DNA of 64,000 nt from Aerococcaceae bacterium DSM 111022 (GCA_015863195.1 JACBXO010000002.1:62001-126000); one strand, 5' to 3'; shown: positions 17,321 to 26,994, numbered from the stretch's first letter. A program made the numbers and translations. Notes: generated from the letters alone by a model not told the origin.

Positions 17321-17364
17321 TTATATATAAATAGTCACATAAAAGATAATAGTTATTACAATTC

Positions 17365-18765
17365 TTATTTAGCAGCAATCCAACGATACAATGTTTTCAC
17401 ACCAGTACCAGATGCGCCAGCTGGTAAATAATCAAATGGTTTTCCACCAAATGAAGGCCCTGCAATATCTAAATGAACCCATGGTAATCCTTCAGCAAAA
17501 TGCTCTAAGAAAATACCGGCAGTAATTGCACCGCCACCGCCTTTAGGTGCATTGTTTAATTCGCCAAATTGTCCTTTAATCATCTTATAGTGACTAGGGA
17601 ATGCTGGTAAACGATGTGTAGGCTCGCATCCTTTTTCTGATGCATCTAACACTGCATCAGCTAAATCGTCATTATTCGAAATCATGGCAGTAGTATTTGG
17701 TCCTAGCGCTGCGATCGCAGCTCCTGTTAAAGTAGCTAAATCCACGATTTCAGTTGATTTTAATTCTGTTGCAGCATAATAAATCGCATCTGCTAAAGTT
17801 AAGCGACCTTCAGCGTCCGTATTATTAACTTCGATCGTAGTTCCTTTCATAGAACCAATAATATCACCATTCTTCATGGCTTTACCATCAATCATATTTT
17901 CTGCCGCAGCTATGACACCGACGACATTTTGTTGGACACCTACTTTTTCTAATGCATAAAGCGCCCCTACAACCGCAGCAGATCCTGCCATATCTGATTT
18001 CATGTTTACCATACCAGCAGTTGATTTAATCGCATAACCACCTGAATCATATGTCATACCTTTACCAACGATTGTAATATGTTCTTCTTGGTCTAAAGGC
18101 ATGTATTTCATGACGATAAGTCGTGGTGCACGGTTTGAACCTTTCGCCACCGTTAGGAAAGCTTCCATTCCCAATTCTTCAATTTGTTTTTCATCATAAA
18201 CTTCGACGGAAACATTTGTATCTTTAAACAAATCAACAATTTGTGCAGCATAAGTTTCCGGATATAACTGGTTTGATGGCTGGTTAACAAAGTCACGTGC
18301 TACGAACGCTCCTTTAACAACATGTTCCACAGTGATGAAACTTGCTTCCATATCATCTGGTCTTTCAACTGATACTGTTAATTCAAAAGCTTCTTTTTTG
18401 GATTTTTTAAATTCATTGTATTTATATTCGGCTTGATATAAGCCTTCAAATACTTTGGCTTTCATCTCTGAATCTTCTTGTATTTTTGATGGTATAGTTA
18501 AATGAACGTTTGGTAGATTCATTTTTTCTAAATATTTACCTAAATGATGGAAATAAGTCGTTGTTAAATAAGGATTAATTTCATCTTCTTTACCCAAACC
18601 ATAATAAATAGTACCTTCACCAGACACATTTAACATCGCATAAGTAGTGTTGGGTTTTCCGCTAAACAATTTGCGATTATGTAATTGTTGTAAATCACCT
18701 GATTGGTCACCTTCAAATACAGTATGAACGGTAACAGCGGTTAATTGCTCTTTACTGAATTTCAT
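17365..18765 (-). CDS. pepA: Leucyl aminopeptidase, M17 family
   Basis: A 466-residue cytosolic two-metal aminopeptidase that removes N-terminal residues during peptide turnover. The M17 signature NTDAEGRL is present, as are the metal and catalytic region VVGKGMTYDSGGYAIK and MKSDMAGSAAV. The N-terminal macro-like domain is shorter and divergent, as usual for the family. The C-terminus has PKGGGGAITAG and GPSFGGKPFDYLPAGASGTG. It follows the M16 peptidase gene by 18 bases, so the two peptidases are probably cotranscribed. Confidence 0.92.
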   Translation of the reverse strand: MKFSKEQLTAVTVHTVFEGDQSGDLQQLHNRKLFSGKPNTTYAMLNVSGEGTIYYGLGKEDEINPYLTTTYFHHLGKYLEKMNLPNVHLTIPSKIQEDSEMKAKVFEGLYQAEYKYNEFKKSKKEAFELTVSVERPDDMEASFITVEHVVKGAFVARDFVNQPSNQLYPETYAAQIVDLFKDTNVSVEVYDEKQIEELGMEAFLTVAKGSNRAPRLIVMKYMPLDQEEHITIVGKGMTYDSGGYAIKSTAGMVNMKSDMAGSAAVVGALYALEKVGVQQNVVGVIAAAENMIDGKAMKNGDIIGSMKGTTIEVNNTDAEGRLTLADAIYYAATELKSTEIVDLATLTGAAIAALGPNTTAMISNNDDLADAVLDASEKGCEPTHRLPAFPSHYKMIKGQFGELNNAPKGGGGAITAGIFLEHFAEGLPWVHLDIAGPSFGGKPFDYLPAGASGTGVKTLYRWIAAK

Positions 18766-18783
18766 TAAATCTCCCTTTCTTAA

Positions 18784-21678
18784 TTAGTATAATTCTTTAA
18801 TTGTATCGAATTTATCAGCTAAGTTATCTATTTGCGTTTTATTTCCGATAACTACTTGAGTAGCAATTTCTTTAAAGTTTGCAAAGAATTTAGCACGATC
18901 TTTCAGTTCATCTTCGGTTGTATCTAAAATTTCGTGTTTAATACGTAAACGTTCATCATCAGTTACTCCTGCTTGATAACGGCCGAATGCTTGAATTCCT
19001 TTATCAATTGCTGAAGCAGGGCGCACAATTGGACTTAGAGTTCCAATGATGTATTTTAAAATTTCTTCTTCAGTTAGAGATAATTGATTTAAATACTCTC
19101 CTGCTTGATAGTAAGTTTCCAATGACTCAACAATATTTGGGTCACGGTACGAAGCCATAGCTACTTGACCATGGCGACTGTGTTGGAATGATGAACCATA
19201 AGCCCCACCTTTGACACGAATTGTATTCCAGAGATAATCATAACGTAAAATAGTCGCTAAGACTGAGTCGCTACCTTTTTTATCTGCCATTAACTCAGAT
19301 TCTGTTGCGGCTGCAACATAATTCACATCTTGAGAAGTGATAAATGCTGTACTTTCCTTTGGATTCGCTTGATAAGTTACTTTAGCTAAATTACTATCTA
19401 ATTCGAAATCAGCAAACAATTGGTTTACTTTTTCCTTAATTAAGTTCACACGTTCACCATCCCCGACGTATAAAACATTAATTCGCGCTTTATTGAAGAG
19501 CATTTTCAATGTATTATTTAACGCTTCAAAGACAGTTGCTTCTTTTCCATCCTGAAGTTGGTTTAGTACTTCTTTAATATAATAGAAGTAACCAATACCA
19601 TCAGTACGGTCTTTTAATGCATGTGTTGGACTAAATTGTGATAATGCATAGTTACTTGAAAGAACATGGGCGCCATAATTAATTTGATCTTCTAATTCTG
19701 CTTTCAAACTTTGAGCGATAGACATAACTTTTGATTTATCATTAATCACAATTTCTTTAAATGATTCTGTCATTAAAGAAAGTAACTTATCTGAATTCTC
19801 ATATAATGCTTTTCCGCGAATATAAAGATAAGGTTTGGCTTCACCATCTTGACTAGTAAAAACAACATTACTTGCATAAATACCACCAGTATAAGTATTT
19901 ACAGCTTTTCTTAATTCAGATAAACTATAATTGTTTGTATCTAAATTACCAATTAAATGAGAAACGAGTGAAATCTGACTAAATTCCTCTGCTTCAAAAT
20001 CAGATAAGTCAAAATAAAAAGTAACATAATCAATTTCTGACGTGAATTGGTCACTATAGAAAAGTTTTGTTCCTTCAAATAGTTCAGTTGTTTCAAATGG
20101 TACTGTTTCAATATCTCTTGATAAATCTTCACGAGATAGTGTTGGTATCTTGTCTAAATCTTCCGTCTTATCAGGTGTCTCTTGACGAACGATTAGTGCT
20201 TTCGTCTCTTCAATAATTTGATCTAACTCATCATCTGATAGACTCGCTTTATACTCTTGTAATTTAGCATGACGTTCTTTTTCAATACGGTCGTTTTTCC
20301 CAGGCTCAGCAATTAAGGTTACTGAAGTATTAAATTTATTATTTAATAATTTTTCTTGAATTAATTTTTCAAAGTAACCTTTTTGCGCTTTATCAGTTAA
20401 TTCATCTAAGTAATTATTAAAAGATAAATTACTAAATGGCGAGAAATCATATAACCACGTACTAAATGCAGTCAAAGCATATGCTACTCCTCGTGGATTA
20501 CTCTCTGAAATTGCAGCTTCACGTAACGCAAACTTTTGACGATTTAATGCTGCTATGATTAATTCAAGGTCAATCCCTTCCTTAACCAACTCTGCTAATG
20601 TTTCTTTGACAACCTTTTTAAAGGTATCTAACTTCTCTTCGTTAGCATCTTGAATTTCAATCACATAAGCCACTGGCCAACCAAATTCATCAACCCCGGC
20701 TGAAATGTCCCCACCGATTTCTGCTTCAATTAAAGCCTTCTTAAGAGGTGCATCATTATTTCCAAACAAAACAGCATTCAATACTTGCATACCGATAATA
20801 TCCAAATTATCATCTGCTAAGCCGATATGCCAACCTAAACCTAAGTAAGATTTATTTTCAGGATTATCTCCATCGGTAATCGAATAAGTTCCTTGGAAAT
20901 CCTTATTTTCAGGAACGGTTAGATCAAATGTGAAATCTGTTGTCTCTTCCAATGCATCATAATTATTAAAATAACTCGCAATTTGATTAAAGACTACTTC
21001 CTGGTCAATATCTCCGTATACCACAGTTAAAGAATTACTTGGGTGATAATACTTTTCATGGTATTCCACAAATTCTTCTTGTGTTAATTCTGGAATAGAT
21101 ACAGGGTCCCCACCTGATTCATGCGAGTAGATTGAATTTCCATAGAGTTGTTCTGAGATTGCTTGATAAAGGGCACGGTCTGGTGAACCTAAAGCACCTT
21201 TCATCTCATTGTAAACTACCCCTTTGTAAATTAAATCATCCTCTTTATTTTCTAGATGATAGTGCCAACCTTCTTGCGCTAGTATTTGTGGGTCTTTAAT
21301 GAGATTTGGTTTGAATACTGCATCTAAATAAACACTCATTAAATTTAAATAGTCTTTGTCATTCGTTGATGCAACTGGATAAACAGTCTTATCTGAATAC
21401 GTCATCGCATTTAAAAATGTATTCAATGAACTTTTAATTAATTCAACAAAAGGCTCTTTTGATGGATATTTTTCTGATCCATTTAATACCGAATGTTCTA
21501 AAATATGAGTAATTCCATTATCGCTATATGGAGGCGTCTTAAAAGCAATGGCAAATGCTTTATTTTCGTCTGTATTATCTAAGTGTAATACTTGTGCTCC
21601 AGTTGCATTATGTTTATATAAATACCCAGTTGAATGGATATCTGTTAATTCTTGTGTTTCGATTAAAGTGAATGTCAT
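18784..21678 (-). CDS. M16C zinc peptidase, presequence protease-like
   Basis: A 964-residue insulysin-superfamily peptidase with the four-domain M16C plan. The inverted zinc motif HILEH lies near residue 60, followed by NGSEKYPSKEPF and the distal glutamate region. Such enzymes degrade short unfolded peptides in a closed chamber. The start is placed at ATG 21678 with AGGAGG six bases ahead, not at the longer upstream frame. There is no signal peptide, so it should be cytosolic. It heads a probable peptidase operon with pepA. Confidence 0.9.
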   Translation of the reverse strand: MTFTLIETQELTDIHSTGYLYKHNATGAQVLHLDNTDENKAFAIAFKTPPYSDNGITHILEHSVLNGSEKYPSKEPFVELIKSSLNTFLNAMTYSDKTVYPVASTNDKDYLNLMSVYLDAVFKPNLIKDPQILAQEGWHYHLENKEDDLIYKGVVYNEMKGALGSPDRALYQAISEQLYGNSIYSHESGGDPVSIPELTQEEFVEYHEKYYHPSNSLTVVYGDIDQEVVFNQIASYFNNYDALEETTDFTFDLTVPENKDFQGTYSITDGDNPENKSYLGLGWHIGLADDNLDIIGMQVLNAVLFGNNDAPLKKALIEAEIGGDISAGVDEFGWPVAYVIEIQDANEEKLDTFKKVVKETLAELVKEGIDLELIIAALNRQKFALREAAISESNPRGVAYALTAFSTWLYDFSPFSNLSFNNYLDELTDKAQKGYFEKLIQEKLLNNKFNTSVTLIAEPGKNDRIEKERHAKLQEYKASLSDDELDQIIEETKALIVRQETPDKTEDLDKIPTLSREDLSRDIETVPFETTELFEGTKLFYSDQFTSEIDYVTFYFDLSDFEAEEFSQISLVSHLIGNLDTNNYSLSELRKAVNTYTGGIYASNVVFTSQDGEAKPYLYIRGKALYENSDKLLSLMTESFKEIVINDKSKVMSIAQSLKAELEDQINYGAHVLSSNYALSQFSPTHALKDRTDGIGYFYYIKEVLNQLQDGKEATVFEALNNTLKMLFNKARINVLYVGDGERVNLIKEKVNQLFADFELDSNLAKVTYQANPKESTAFITSQDVNYVAAATESELMADKKGSDSVLATILRYDYLWNTIRVKGGAYGSSFQHSRHGQVAMASYRDPNIVESLETYYQAGEYLNQLSLTEEEILKYIIGTLSPIVRPASAIDKGIQAFGRYQAGVTDDERLRIKHEILDTTEDELKDRAKFFANFKEIATQVVIGNKTQIDNLADKFDTIKELY

Positions 21679-21757
21679 ACAGTTCCTCCTAAATTGTCTT
21701 ATGACTATTATAACCAAGAAAACGGTTTAAGGCTATTCAATCGTCTCATTCGTGATA

Positions 21758-21766
21758 TGATATAAT
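21758..21766 (+). promoter_or_regulatory. Extended -10 promoter for yggS
   Basis: TGATATAAT is a perfect -10 with a TGn extension, 30 bases before the ATG. No clear -35. Confidence 0.5.
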
Positions 21767-21796
21767 AATAAACAAAAGTATCACTCGGAGGTTATT

Positions 21797-22453
21797 ATGA
21801 CAATCAAAGAAAATATTCAACAAATTGAAAGTAAAATTCAATCATTACAATCAAATGCAAAGCTTATTGCGGTTACAAAATCTGTTGGCGAGCAAGAAAT
21901 GCGTGAAGTTTTTAATGCCGGTGTTACAGCAATGGGTGAAAACCGAGTTCCTTCGCTTTTAGAAAAACAAGCAGTGCTCGCCGATATTCAAAAAGAAATT
22001 GAATGGCATTTTATTGGTAACCTACAAACTCGTCCAGTTAAGGATATGATTAATCAAATTGACTATTTACACTCATTGGACCGCATGAAGTTGGCAAAAG
22101 AAATTCAAAAACGTGCGGTAAAACCAGTAAAATGTTTCTTACAAGTGAATGTTTCGGGAGAAGATTCTAAATCTGGTTTCTCCCCAGATGAGGTAATCGA
22201 AGTAGTCGGTGAATTAGCTGGATATGATAAAATTATTATCGTTGGTTTAATGACTATGGCGCCCATTGATGCAACAGATAGTGAACTACATGAATACTTT
22301 GCGAAATTAAAAGAAACACAAACCAAAGTAGCGGAAAAAGGCTTCGCACATGCACCTTGTACTGAATTAAGTATGGGTATGAGTCAAGACTATCACATTG
22401 CACTTGAAGAAGGTGCGACTTATATACGTGTCGGGACATCTTTATATCAGTAA
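21797..22453 (+). CDS. YggS/PLPBP family pyridoxal phosphate homeostasis protein
   Basis: A 218-residue single-domain PLP-binding protein of alanine-racemase-like fold. It has no known enzyme activity and buffers vitamin B6. The PLP lysine is K28 in AVTKSV; MGENRVPSLLEKQ, WHFIGNLQTRPVK and ELSMGMSQDY complete the family pattern. In many Firmicutes this gene lies in the ftsZ-divIVA cluster; here it stands alone, divergent from the M16 peptidase, with a tandem repeat array directly behind it. Confidence 0.9.
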   Translation: MTIKENIQQIESKIQSLQSNAKLIAVTKSVGEQEMREVFNAGVTAMGENRVPSLLEKQAVLADIQKEIEWHFIGNLQTRPVKDMINQIDYLHSLDRMKLAKEIQKRAVKPVKCFLQVNVSGEDSKSGFSPDEVIEVVGELAGYDKIIIVGLMTMAPIDATDSELHEYFAKLKETQTKVAEKGFAHAPCTELSMGMSQDYHIALEEGATYIRVGTSLYQ

Positions 22454-22466
22454 CATTAATCAAGTC

Positions 22467-22622
22467 GAGGATTAAACGATTTTGAAGCTTTTTTGTTTTT
22501 CTCGGACATTGACGATTCATAAAGCTTCGTGTCTCTTCTAACTAGAATATTGATGTTTCATAAAGTTTCGTGGCTTTTACAACTCAAACCTTAACAATTC
22601 GTAAAGCTTCTTACTCTTTTCC
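22467..22622. repeat. Second tandem array with 41-bp period
   Basis: Imperfect copies begin at 22508, 22549 and 22590, 41 bp apart, each of the form ATTGAYGWTTCATAAAGYTTC with a pyrimidine-rich tail. A more diverged first copy with an indel is at about 22471-22507. Unlike the array at 835-982, the copies have no strong internal dyad, although the positions of GACRAT and CTTC within the unit agree. The block fills most of the gap between yggS and thrC. Confidence 0.65.
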
Positions 22623-22624
22623 AA

Positions 22625-22667
22625 AAAAATACTCCCACCAAATCTAAAATCTGTTGGGAGTATTTAT
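22625..22667. terminator. Terminator between yggS and thrC
   Basis: A perfect 11-bp stem (22627-22637 with 22655-22665). On the minus strand it is followed by seven T and ends thrC; on the plus strand TTTATATAA follows and may serve yggS. Confidence 0.85.
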
Positions 22668-22672
22668 ATAAA

Positions 22673-24148
22673 TTATTTTTTTACGATACTACGAACTTGG
22701 TCTTTCATATCAGCAACTGCGATAACTTGTCTACCACGTGAAGCAGCTTCCTGCAATTCAACGATTGCTTCTGGATATTCAACACCGCTTTTAATTTTTA
22801 AATGAGACAGCATGTCTTCGTCAGTCATTTCGCTAGTTTCAACTTCTAAAGCATTTAATACCGCTTCAGGGAATTTATAAGGACTGGCCGTTGAAACAAT
22901 CACTAATGGATTATTACGTTTGTCAGCTAATTTACGACCTACTTTGGCAGCTACCGCTGTATGTGGATCAATCACATAGTTTGCCGCCTCTTGAACTTCC
23001 TTAATTTCTTCCATCGTTTCTTTTTCAGTAGCAAAGTGTGCTAAGAAATCAGCGAATTTATCATGCGTTGTACTGTCTACCGAATATGATCCTGTTTCTT
23101 TTAGGGAAGTCATTAGCTCAGTTAACTTCGCTGTATCATCACCTAAAGCATGGTATAACAAACGCTCAAAGTTCGATGAAATTAAAATGTCCATCGACGG
23201 ACTAATCGTTAAGATAAAGTCACGTTTTGCGTTGTATTCACCTGTTTCAAAGAAATCATATAAAACAGTATTATCATTTGAAGCACAAATGAGTTTGCCA
23301 ACTGGTAACCCAATTTCTTTAGCATAGTAAGCTGCTAAAATATTTCCAAAGTTTCCTGTAGGAACGACAAAATCCACTGAGTCTCCTGCTTTTATTTCCT
23401 CTTGTTTAACTAATTGGGCATACGCATAGAAGTAATAAACTATTTGTGGGACTAATCGCCCGATATTCATTGAGTTTGCTGAACTGAATTGTTTACCGCT
23501 TTCTAATAATTCGGCTTTAAATTCACGGTCATTGAAAAGTTCTTTGACTTTTGTTTGAGCATCGTCAAAGTTCCCTTCAACTGCTAAAACATAAGTATTA
23601 TCACCTGTTTGTGTTAACATTTGACGCTCTTGAATCGAAGAGACACCACCATTTGGATATAAGACAATTATTTCAGTACCAGGTACATCAGCAAATCCAG
23701 CCATTGCTGCTTTTCCAGTATCTCCCGATGTAGCTGTTAAAATAACGATATCATTTTCATTATTATTAATGGCACCTGACGTTGTCATTAAATAAGGCAA
23801 AATAGATAAAGCCATATCTTTAAAAGCAATGGTAGAGCCATGGAATAATTCTAAATAATAATTGCCGTCTGCTTTTTTTAATGGCGCAATTAATTCTGAA
23901 TCAAATTTTTCATCATATGCTCCATCGATACAAGCTTGCAATTGTTCATCTGAAAAATCATCTAATAATTCGCGCAATACTTTAAAAGCCATTTCTTGGT
24001 AAGTATAATCTTTCATTTCTTGCCAATTAATTTCCAGTTTAGGTAATTCTACAGGGACATAAAGACCACCATCTTCTGCTAAACCTTGTAAAATAGCTTG
24101 AGAAGCGGTTACGACATTATTTTCATCACGAGTACTCTTATACATCAT
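22673..24148 (-). CDS. thrC: Threonine synthase
   Basis: A 491-residue PLP enzyme converting O-phosphohomoserine to threonine. The PLP lysine is K110 in LFHGSTIAFKDM; TATSGDTGKAAMAGF is the phosphate-binding loop, and the N-terminal STRDENNVVTASQAILQGLAEDGGLYVP is typical of the long class. Two adjacent ATG codons occur; the first lies nine bases after GGAGG. No thrB or hom is adjacent. Instead the gene follows prolyl iminopeptidase and a deoxynucleoside kinase in one apparent operon. No T-box is seen, since the upstream gap is only 17 bases. Confidence 0.93.
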   Translation of the reverse strand: MMYKSTRDENNVVTASQAILQGLAEDGGLYVPVELPKLEINWQEMKDYTYQEMAFKVLRELLDDFSDEQLQACIDGAYDEKFDSELIAPLKKADGNYYLELFHGSTIAFKDMALSILPYLMTTSGAINNNENDIVILTATSGDTGKAAMAGFADVPGTEIIVLYPNGGVSSIQERQMLTQTGDNTYVLAVEGNFDDAQTKVKELFNDREFKAELLESGKQFSSANSMNIGRLVPQIVYYFYAYAQLVKQEEIKAGDSVDFVVPTGNFGNILAAYYAKEIGLPVGKLICASNDNTVLYDFFETGEYNAKRDFILTISPSMDILISSNFERLLYHALGDDTAKLTELMTSLKETGSYSVDSTTHDKFADFLAHFATEKETMEEIKEVQEAANYVIDPHTAVAAKVGRKLADKRNNPLVIVSTASPYKFPEAVLNALEVETSEMTDEDMLSHLKIKSGVEYPEAIVELQEAASRGRQVIAVADMKDQVRSIVKK

Positions 24149-24165
24149 AATTAATTGCCTCCAAT

Positions 24166-25107
24166 TTAATTTCTAGCTAAACGATCCATTATTGATACTA
24201 ACTTTTCCATCATCACTGGTTCAAATGGACTATGAGCCCCACCTTCAACAACATGAAGTTGATTGAGTAAATGAGCCTCTTTTAAGTCATAAGCTCCTTT
24301 AACACGACAATCCACATCTAAACGACCATGGACAATATCAATGGGAATATCTGCAATCTCAGACATATTATTCAATAAATAATTATCATCATCCCAGAAC
24401 ATATTATTTGCAAAATAATGAGCTTCTAATAAACCAAGTGATAAGTCGCTGTTAGTTATTTTAGGATCCTCATTAAAATTAGGAATAATTGTTGTTAATC
24501 CACTTTCCCAGTCGGCCCAGGCTTTTGATGCTTCGTTTCGCATCGAAATGTCACCATTCATCATGATTTCATAGTAGCCTTTGACGATATGATTCTGTCT
24601 ATTTTCGGGTACAAAGTTTTTAAACTTCGCAAATTCTTCTGGATAAAAGTTTCCAGCACCACCTTCAAATAACCAATCTATATCTTCTTGACGTCCAAGG
24701 AAAATGCCACGAAGTACCATATGCTGAACTGATTTGGGATACTTAATGGCATAAGCAAGTGCTAGAGTAGATCCATAACTACCACCAAAAATAATCCAGT
24801 TATTGATATTTAAATGTTGGCGAATCGCTTCAATATCCTCAACACTTGCATCGACTGTGTTGTTTTCCAATGATAAGAATGGACGACTTTGTCCAGTACC
24901 TCTTTGATCAAAGGCTATAATATGATATTTATCAGGATTAAAAAAATGAAATGATTTATCAGAAATGCTTCCCCCAGGTCCACCATGTAAAAACAAAACT
25001 GGTTGTCCCTCTGGATTACCACGCTCCTCAATGTACAGTGAATGACCGTCAGAAACCTCTAAATGTAATTGTCGAATCAATGAAACATTTTTATATCCTG
25101 TTGTCAT
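24166..25107 (-). CDS. pip: Prolyl iminopeptidase, S33 family
   Basis: A 313-residue alpha/beta hydrolase that releases N-terminal proline from peptides. The oxyanion motif HGGPGG (41-46), DQRGTGQS, nucleophile S110 in GGSYGS, the acid in VHGRLDVDCRV and histidine in GGAHSPFEP are all present. Length is normal and there is no signal peptide, so it is cytosolic. It lies 11 bases after the kinase gene and 17 before thrC. Confidence 0.92.
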   Translation of the reverse strand: MTTGYKNVSLIRQLHLEVSDGHSLYIEERGNPEGQPVLFLHGGPGGSISDKSFHFFNPDKYHIIAFDQRGTGQSRPFLSLENNTVDASVEDIEAIRQHLNINNWIIFGGSYGSTLALAYAIKYPKSVQHMVLRGIFLGRQEDIDWLFEGGAGNFYPEEFAKFKNFVPENRQNHIVKGYYEIMMNGDISMRNEASKAWADWESGLTTIIPNFNEDPKITNSDLSLGLLEAHYFANNMFWDDDNYLLNNMSEIADIPIDIVHGRLDVDCRVKGAYDLKEAHLLNQLHVVEGGAHSPFEPVMMEKLVSIMDRLARN

Positions 25108-25118
25108 ATTTAATCCTC

Positions 25119-25784
25119 CTAGTTATCTAATTGGTGATTCATTTCATCTAATTTGTTAAGTACAATTTCAATAACTGCTTTACTGTCCTCTGGACGATTA
25201 ACGACATCGTAACGATCAATATCAATTCGAACTACTTGAGATGCATTATAATGTTTAGTTACCCATTCATCATAACCACTCCATAATTTATGATAATAAT
25301 CATAAAGACTTGGATCTTGTTCAAAATCGCGTCCTCTTTGACCGATACGTTCTAAAATGGTTTCAAAAGAACCTGATAAATATACCATTAAGTCTGGTGC
25401 CTTTTGCGGTAGAGACTCTAGTTCTTGCATCATATTCGTCAATAATTTTTCATAAATTTTAAATTCAATATCCGAAATATTACCTAAATCATTATTAACT
25501 TTACTAAAATACCAATCTTCATAAATAGAACGGTCCAAAACGTTATTACGGTCATGGAACGCTTGTTTTATATCTGAAAAACGACTATTTAAAAATTCCA
25601 ATTGGAGTAAAAATGGATAACGTTTTTTATCTTGTTCTTCGGGAGATGCTGTGTAAAACAATGGCAAAATATCATTACCGTCGACATTTTCGTAGAACAC
25701 CTCACTACCTAAAGCCTCCGCTATAATTTTTGCCACACTTGTCTTACCTGCACCAATCATTCCACCAATTACAATTATGGTCAT
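25119..25784 (-). CDS. Deoxynucleoside kinase
   Basis: A 221-residue nucleoside salvage kinase. P-loop GGMIGAGKTS occupies residues 7-16, the substrate motif LDRSIYEDW lies near 85, and the LID region is RIGQRGRDFEQ. It most resembles the dGK/dAK family of Gram-positive bacteria; base specificity cannot be told. I start at ATG 25784, which follows AAGGAGAGGAGAGG, and not at the earlier codon inside that purine tract. A weak promoter (TACAAT with TGn at 25816-25824) may drive this gene with pip and thrC. Confidence 0.88.
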   Translation of the reverse strand: MTIIVIGGMIGAGKTSVAKIIAEALGSEVFYENVDGNDILPLFYTASPEEQDKKRYPFLLQLEFLNSRFSDIKQAFHDRNNVLDRSIYEDWYFSKVNNDLGNISDIEFKIYEKLLTNMMQELESLPQKAPDLMVYLSGSFETILERIGQRGRDFEQDPSLYDYYHKLWSGYDEWVTKHYNASQVVRIDIDRYDVVNRPEDSKAVIEIVLNKLDEMNHQLDN

Positions 25785-25844
25785 CCTCTCCTCTCCTTTT
25801 ATCAACTATTTTCCTATTGTATCACAAGTTCGTCCTAGACAAAG

Positions 25845-26135
25845 CTAATTATCGAAATAGATAAATTCAAAATCCCATTCAAAAATTTCTATAGCATAAT
25901 GACTTTCAATGAAACTTAAAATCTGCTCCATTGATTTTTCAATCATCGGCTTATTATTCGAAACAATAGCCATGCCAATTTCAACTTGTTGTAAATTATC
26001 TTGTACCCCTGTTTCAGCGATACTGATGTGATACTTATTTTGAATTTTATGTACTAAACTTTTTATAATTTGTCTTTTCTCTTTTAAAGAAAATACTTCA
26101 ATACGACCACTCAATTTATAAATACCAACAATCAT
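25845..26135 (-). CDS. DUF503 (YlxP-like) protein
   Basis: A 96-residue protein matching the DUF503 family: an MIVGIYKLSGRIEVFSLKEKR start, an IIKSLVHKIQNKYHISIAE helix-strand, then EIGMAIVSNN. In Bacillus ylxP lies between infB and rbfA; in this genome those two genes are adjacent (50.1 kb) and this copy lies 24 kb away. Function is unknown, with a suspected role near ribosome maturation by gene neighbourhood only. Confidence 0.82.
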   Translation of the reverse strand: MIVGIYKLSGRIEVFSLKEKRQIIKSLVHKIQNKYHISIAETGVQDNLQQVEIGMAIVSNNKPMIEKSMEQILSFIESHYAIEIFEWDFEFIYFDN

Positions 26136-26186
26136 ATTGCACCTCGTTTGATTGATTATTCGCCATTAATTTGACTCATCGACAAA

Positions 26187-26220
26187 ATAAAAGTCGAAGA
26201 ATAAACCTTCGACTTTTTTT
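26187..26220 (-). terminator. Terminator of the DUF2786 gene
   Basis: A perfect 10-bp stem AAAGTCGAAG / CTTCGACTTT with a 7-nt loop, bounded by A and T runs on both sides. Confidence 0.85.
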
Positions 26221-26916
26221 CTATTCAATATGTTTTGTATCAAGAGAAATCGACTGTCCTCGGTCAAATCCTTGTAAGTAAGAATCAGATTGTACATTCG
26301 TTTCTTCTAGTTTAAATGCTAAATGACCATTCACATCTCGTTCGAACTTCTCTTTTACATCACTCGGTGTCTGAATGATCATAGCATATTTTTCATTTTC
26401 TGCAATCATTTCTTCACGTTGTTTTTTATACTTTTCATCCAAACCATCTAAGAATCCGCGGTAATACGATTTTCTTAAAGTCGCTGGTGAATCTTTTGAA
26501 TCGGTTGTTTCTTCGATATATTTTGTACTATAAAACTTCATCGCTTCTGCTGCTAAATGAAACACTTCATAAGCTAATTCAACATCTTCAGGATATCCCA
26601 TCAAGACTAATTTACGTCTGACACTGTTTTGATGTGGTAAACGATTACTCTGAATATAAAATAACACGCGGAAATTATCAGCAATAATTTGAACAAGCAC
26701 TTTTTCCCACCAATAAAGGCGTTTATAAACAGACAATGATTTTATAATTATCTTCTGTTCACCAGTATCTGATAGCTCATCTTGGGATATCTTATATTTA
26801 AGCATCAGTTTCTGCGCCATTAAGAGGGCTGTCTGGCTCTCTTCATCATTATTGCCATCTTCAGCTAATGTGAGTAAATTTTTAATTTTTGTTAATATTT
26901 TAGAATTTTCTGACAT
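26221..26916 (-). CDS. DUF2786 domain protein
   Basis: A 231-residue cytosolic protein. The N-terminal segment ILTKIKNLLTLAEDGNNDEESQTALLMAQKLMLKYKI is the DUF2786 domain, found in many phage and bacterial proteins of unknown role. The C-terminal half (YWWEKVLVQIIADNF, YYRGFLDGL) is the usual companion region. Start taken at ATG 26916 after GGGAGGAAG; the upstream extension lacks a binding site. It has its own terminator. No phage genes are close. Confidence 0.78.
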   Translation of the reverse strand: MSENSKILTKIKNLLTLAEDGNNDEESQTALLMAQKLMLKYKISQDELSDTGEQKIIIKSLSVYKRLYWWEKVLVQIIADNFRVLFYIQSNRLPHQNSVRRKLVLMGYPEDVELAYEVFHLAAEAMKFYSTKYIEETTDSKDSPATLRKSYYRGFLDGLDEKYKKQREEMIAENEKYAMIIQTPSDVKEKFERDVNGHLAFKLEETNVQSDSYLQGFDRGQSISLDTKHIE

Positions 26917-26994
26917 ATTTGCTTCCTCCCGATGGGTAATATACTTATAATAGCATGCTTTCACCTGCTTTTTCAATGAAAACGTATAATTAAA

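Noticed and set aside
22673-25844. T-box or threonine attenuator ahead of thrC
   Set aside because: Only 17 bases separate thrC from the preceding gene and no specifier stem or leader peptide is seen upstream of the kinase gene.
26221-26916. Prophage remnant suggested by DUF2786
   Set aside because: No integrase, phage structural genes or attachment repeats surround it; DUF2786 also occurs in chromosomal proteins.
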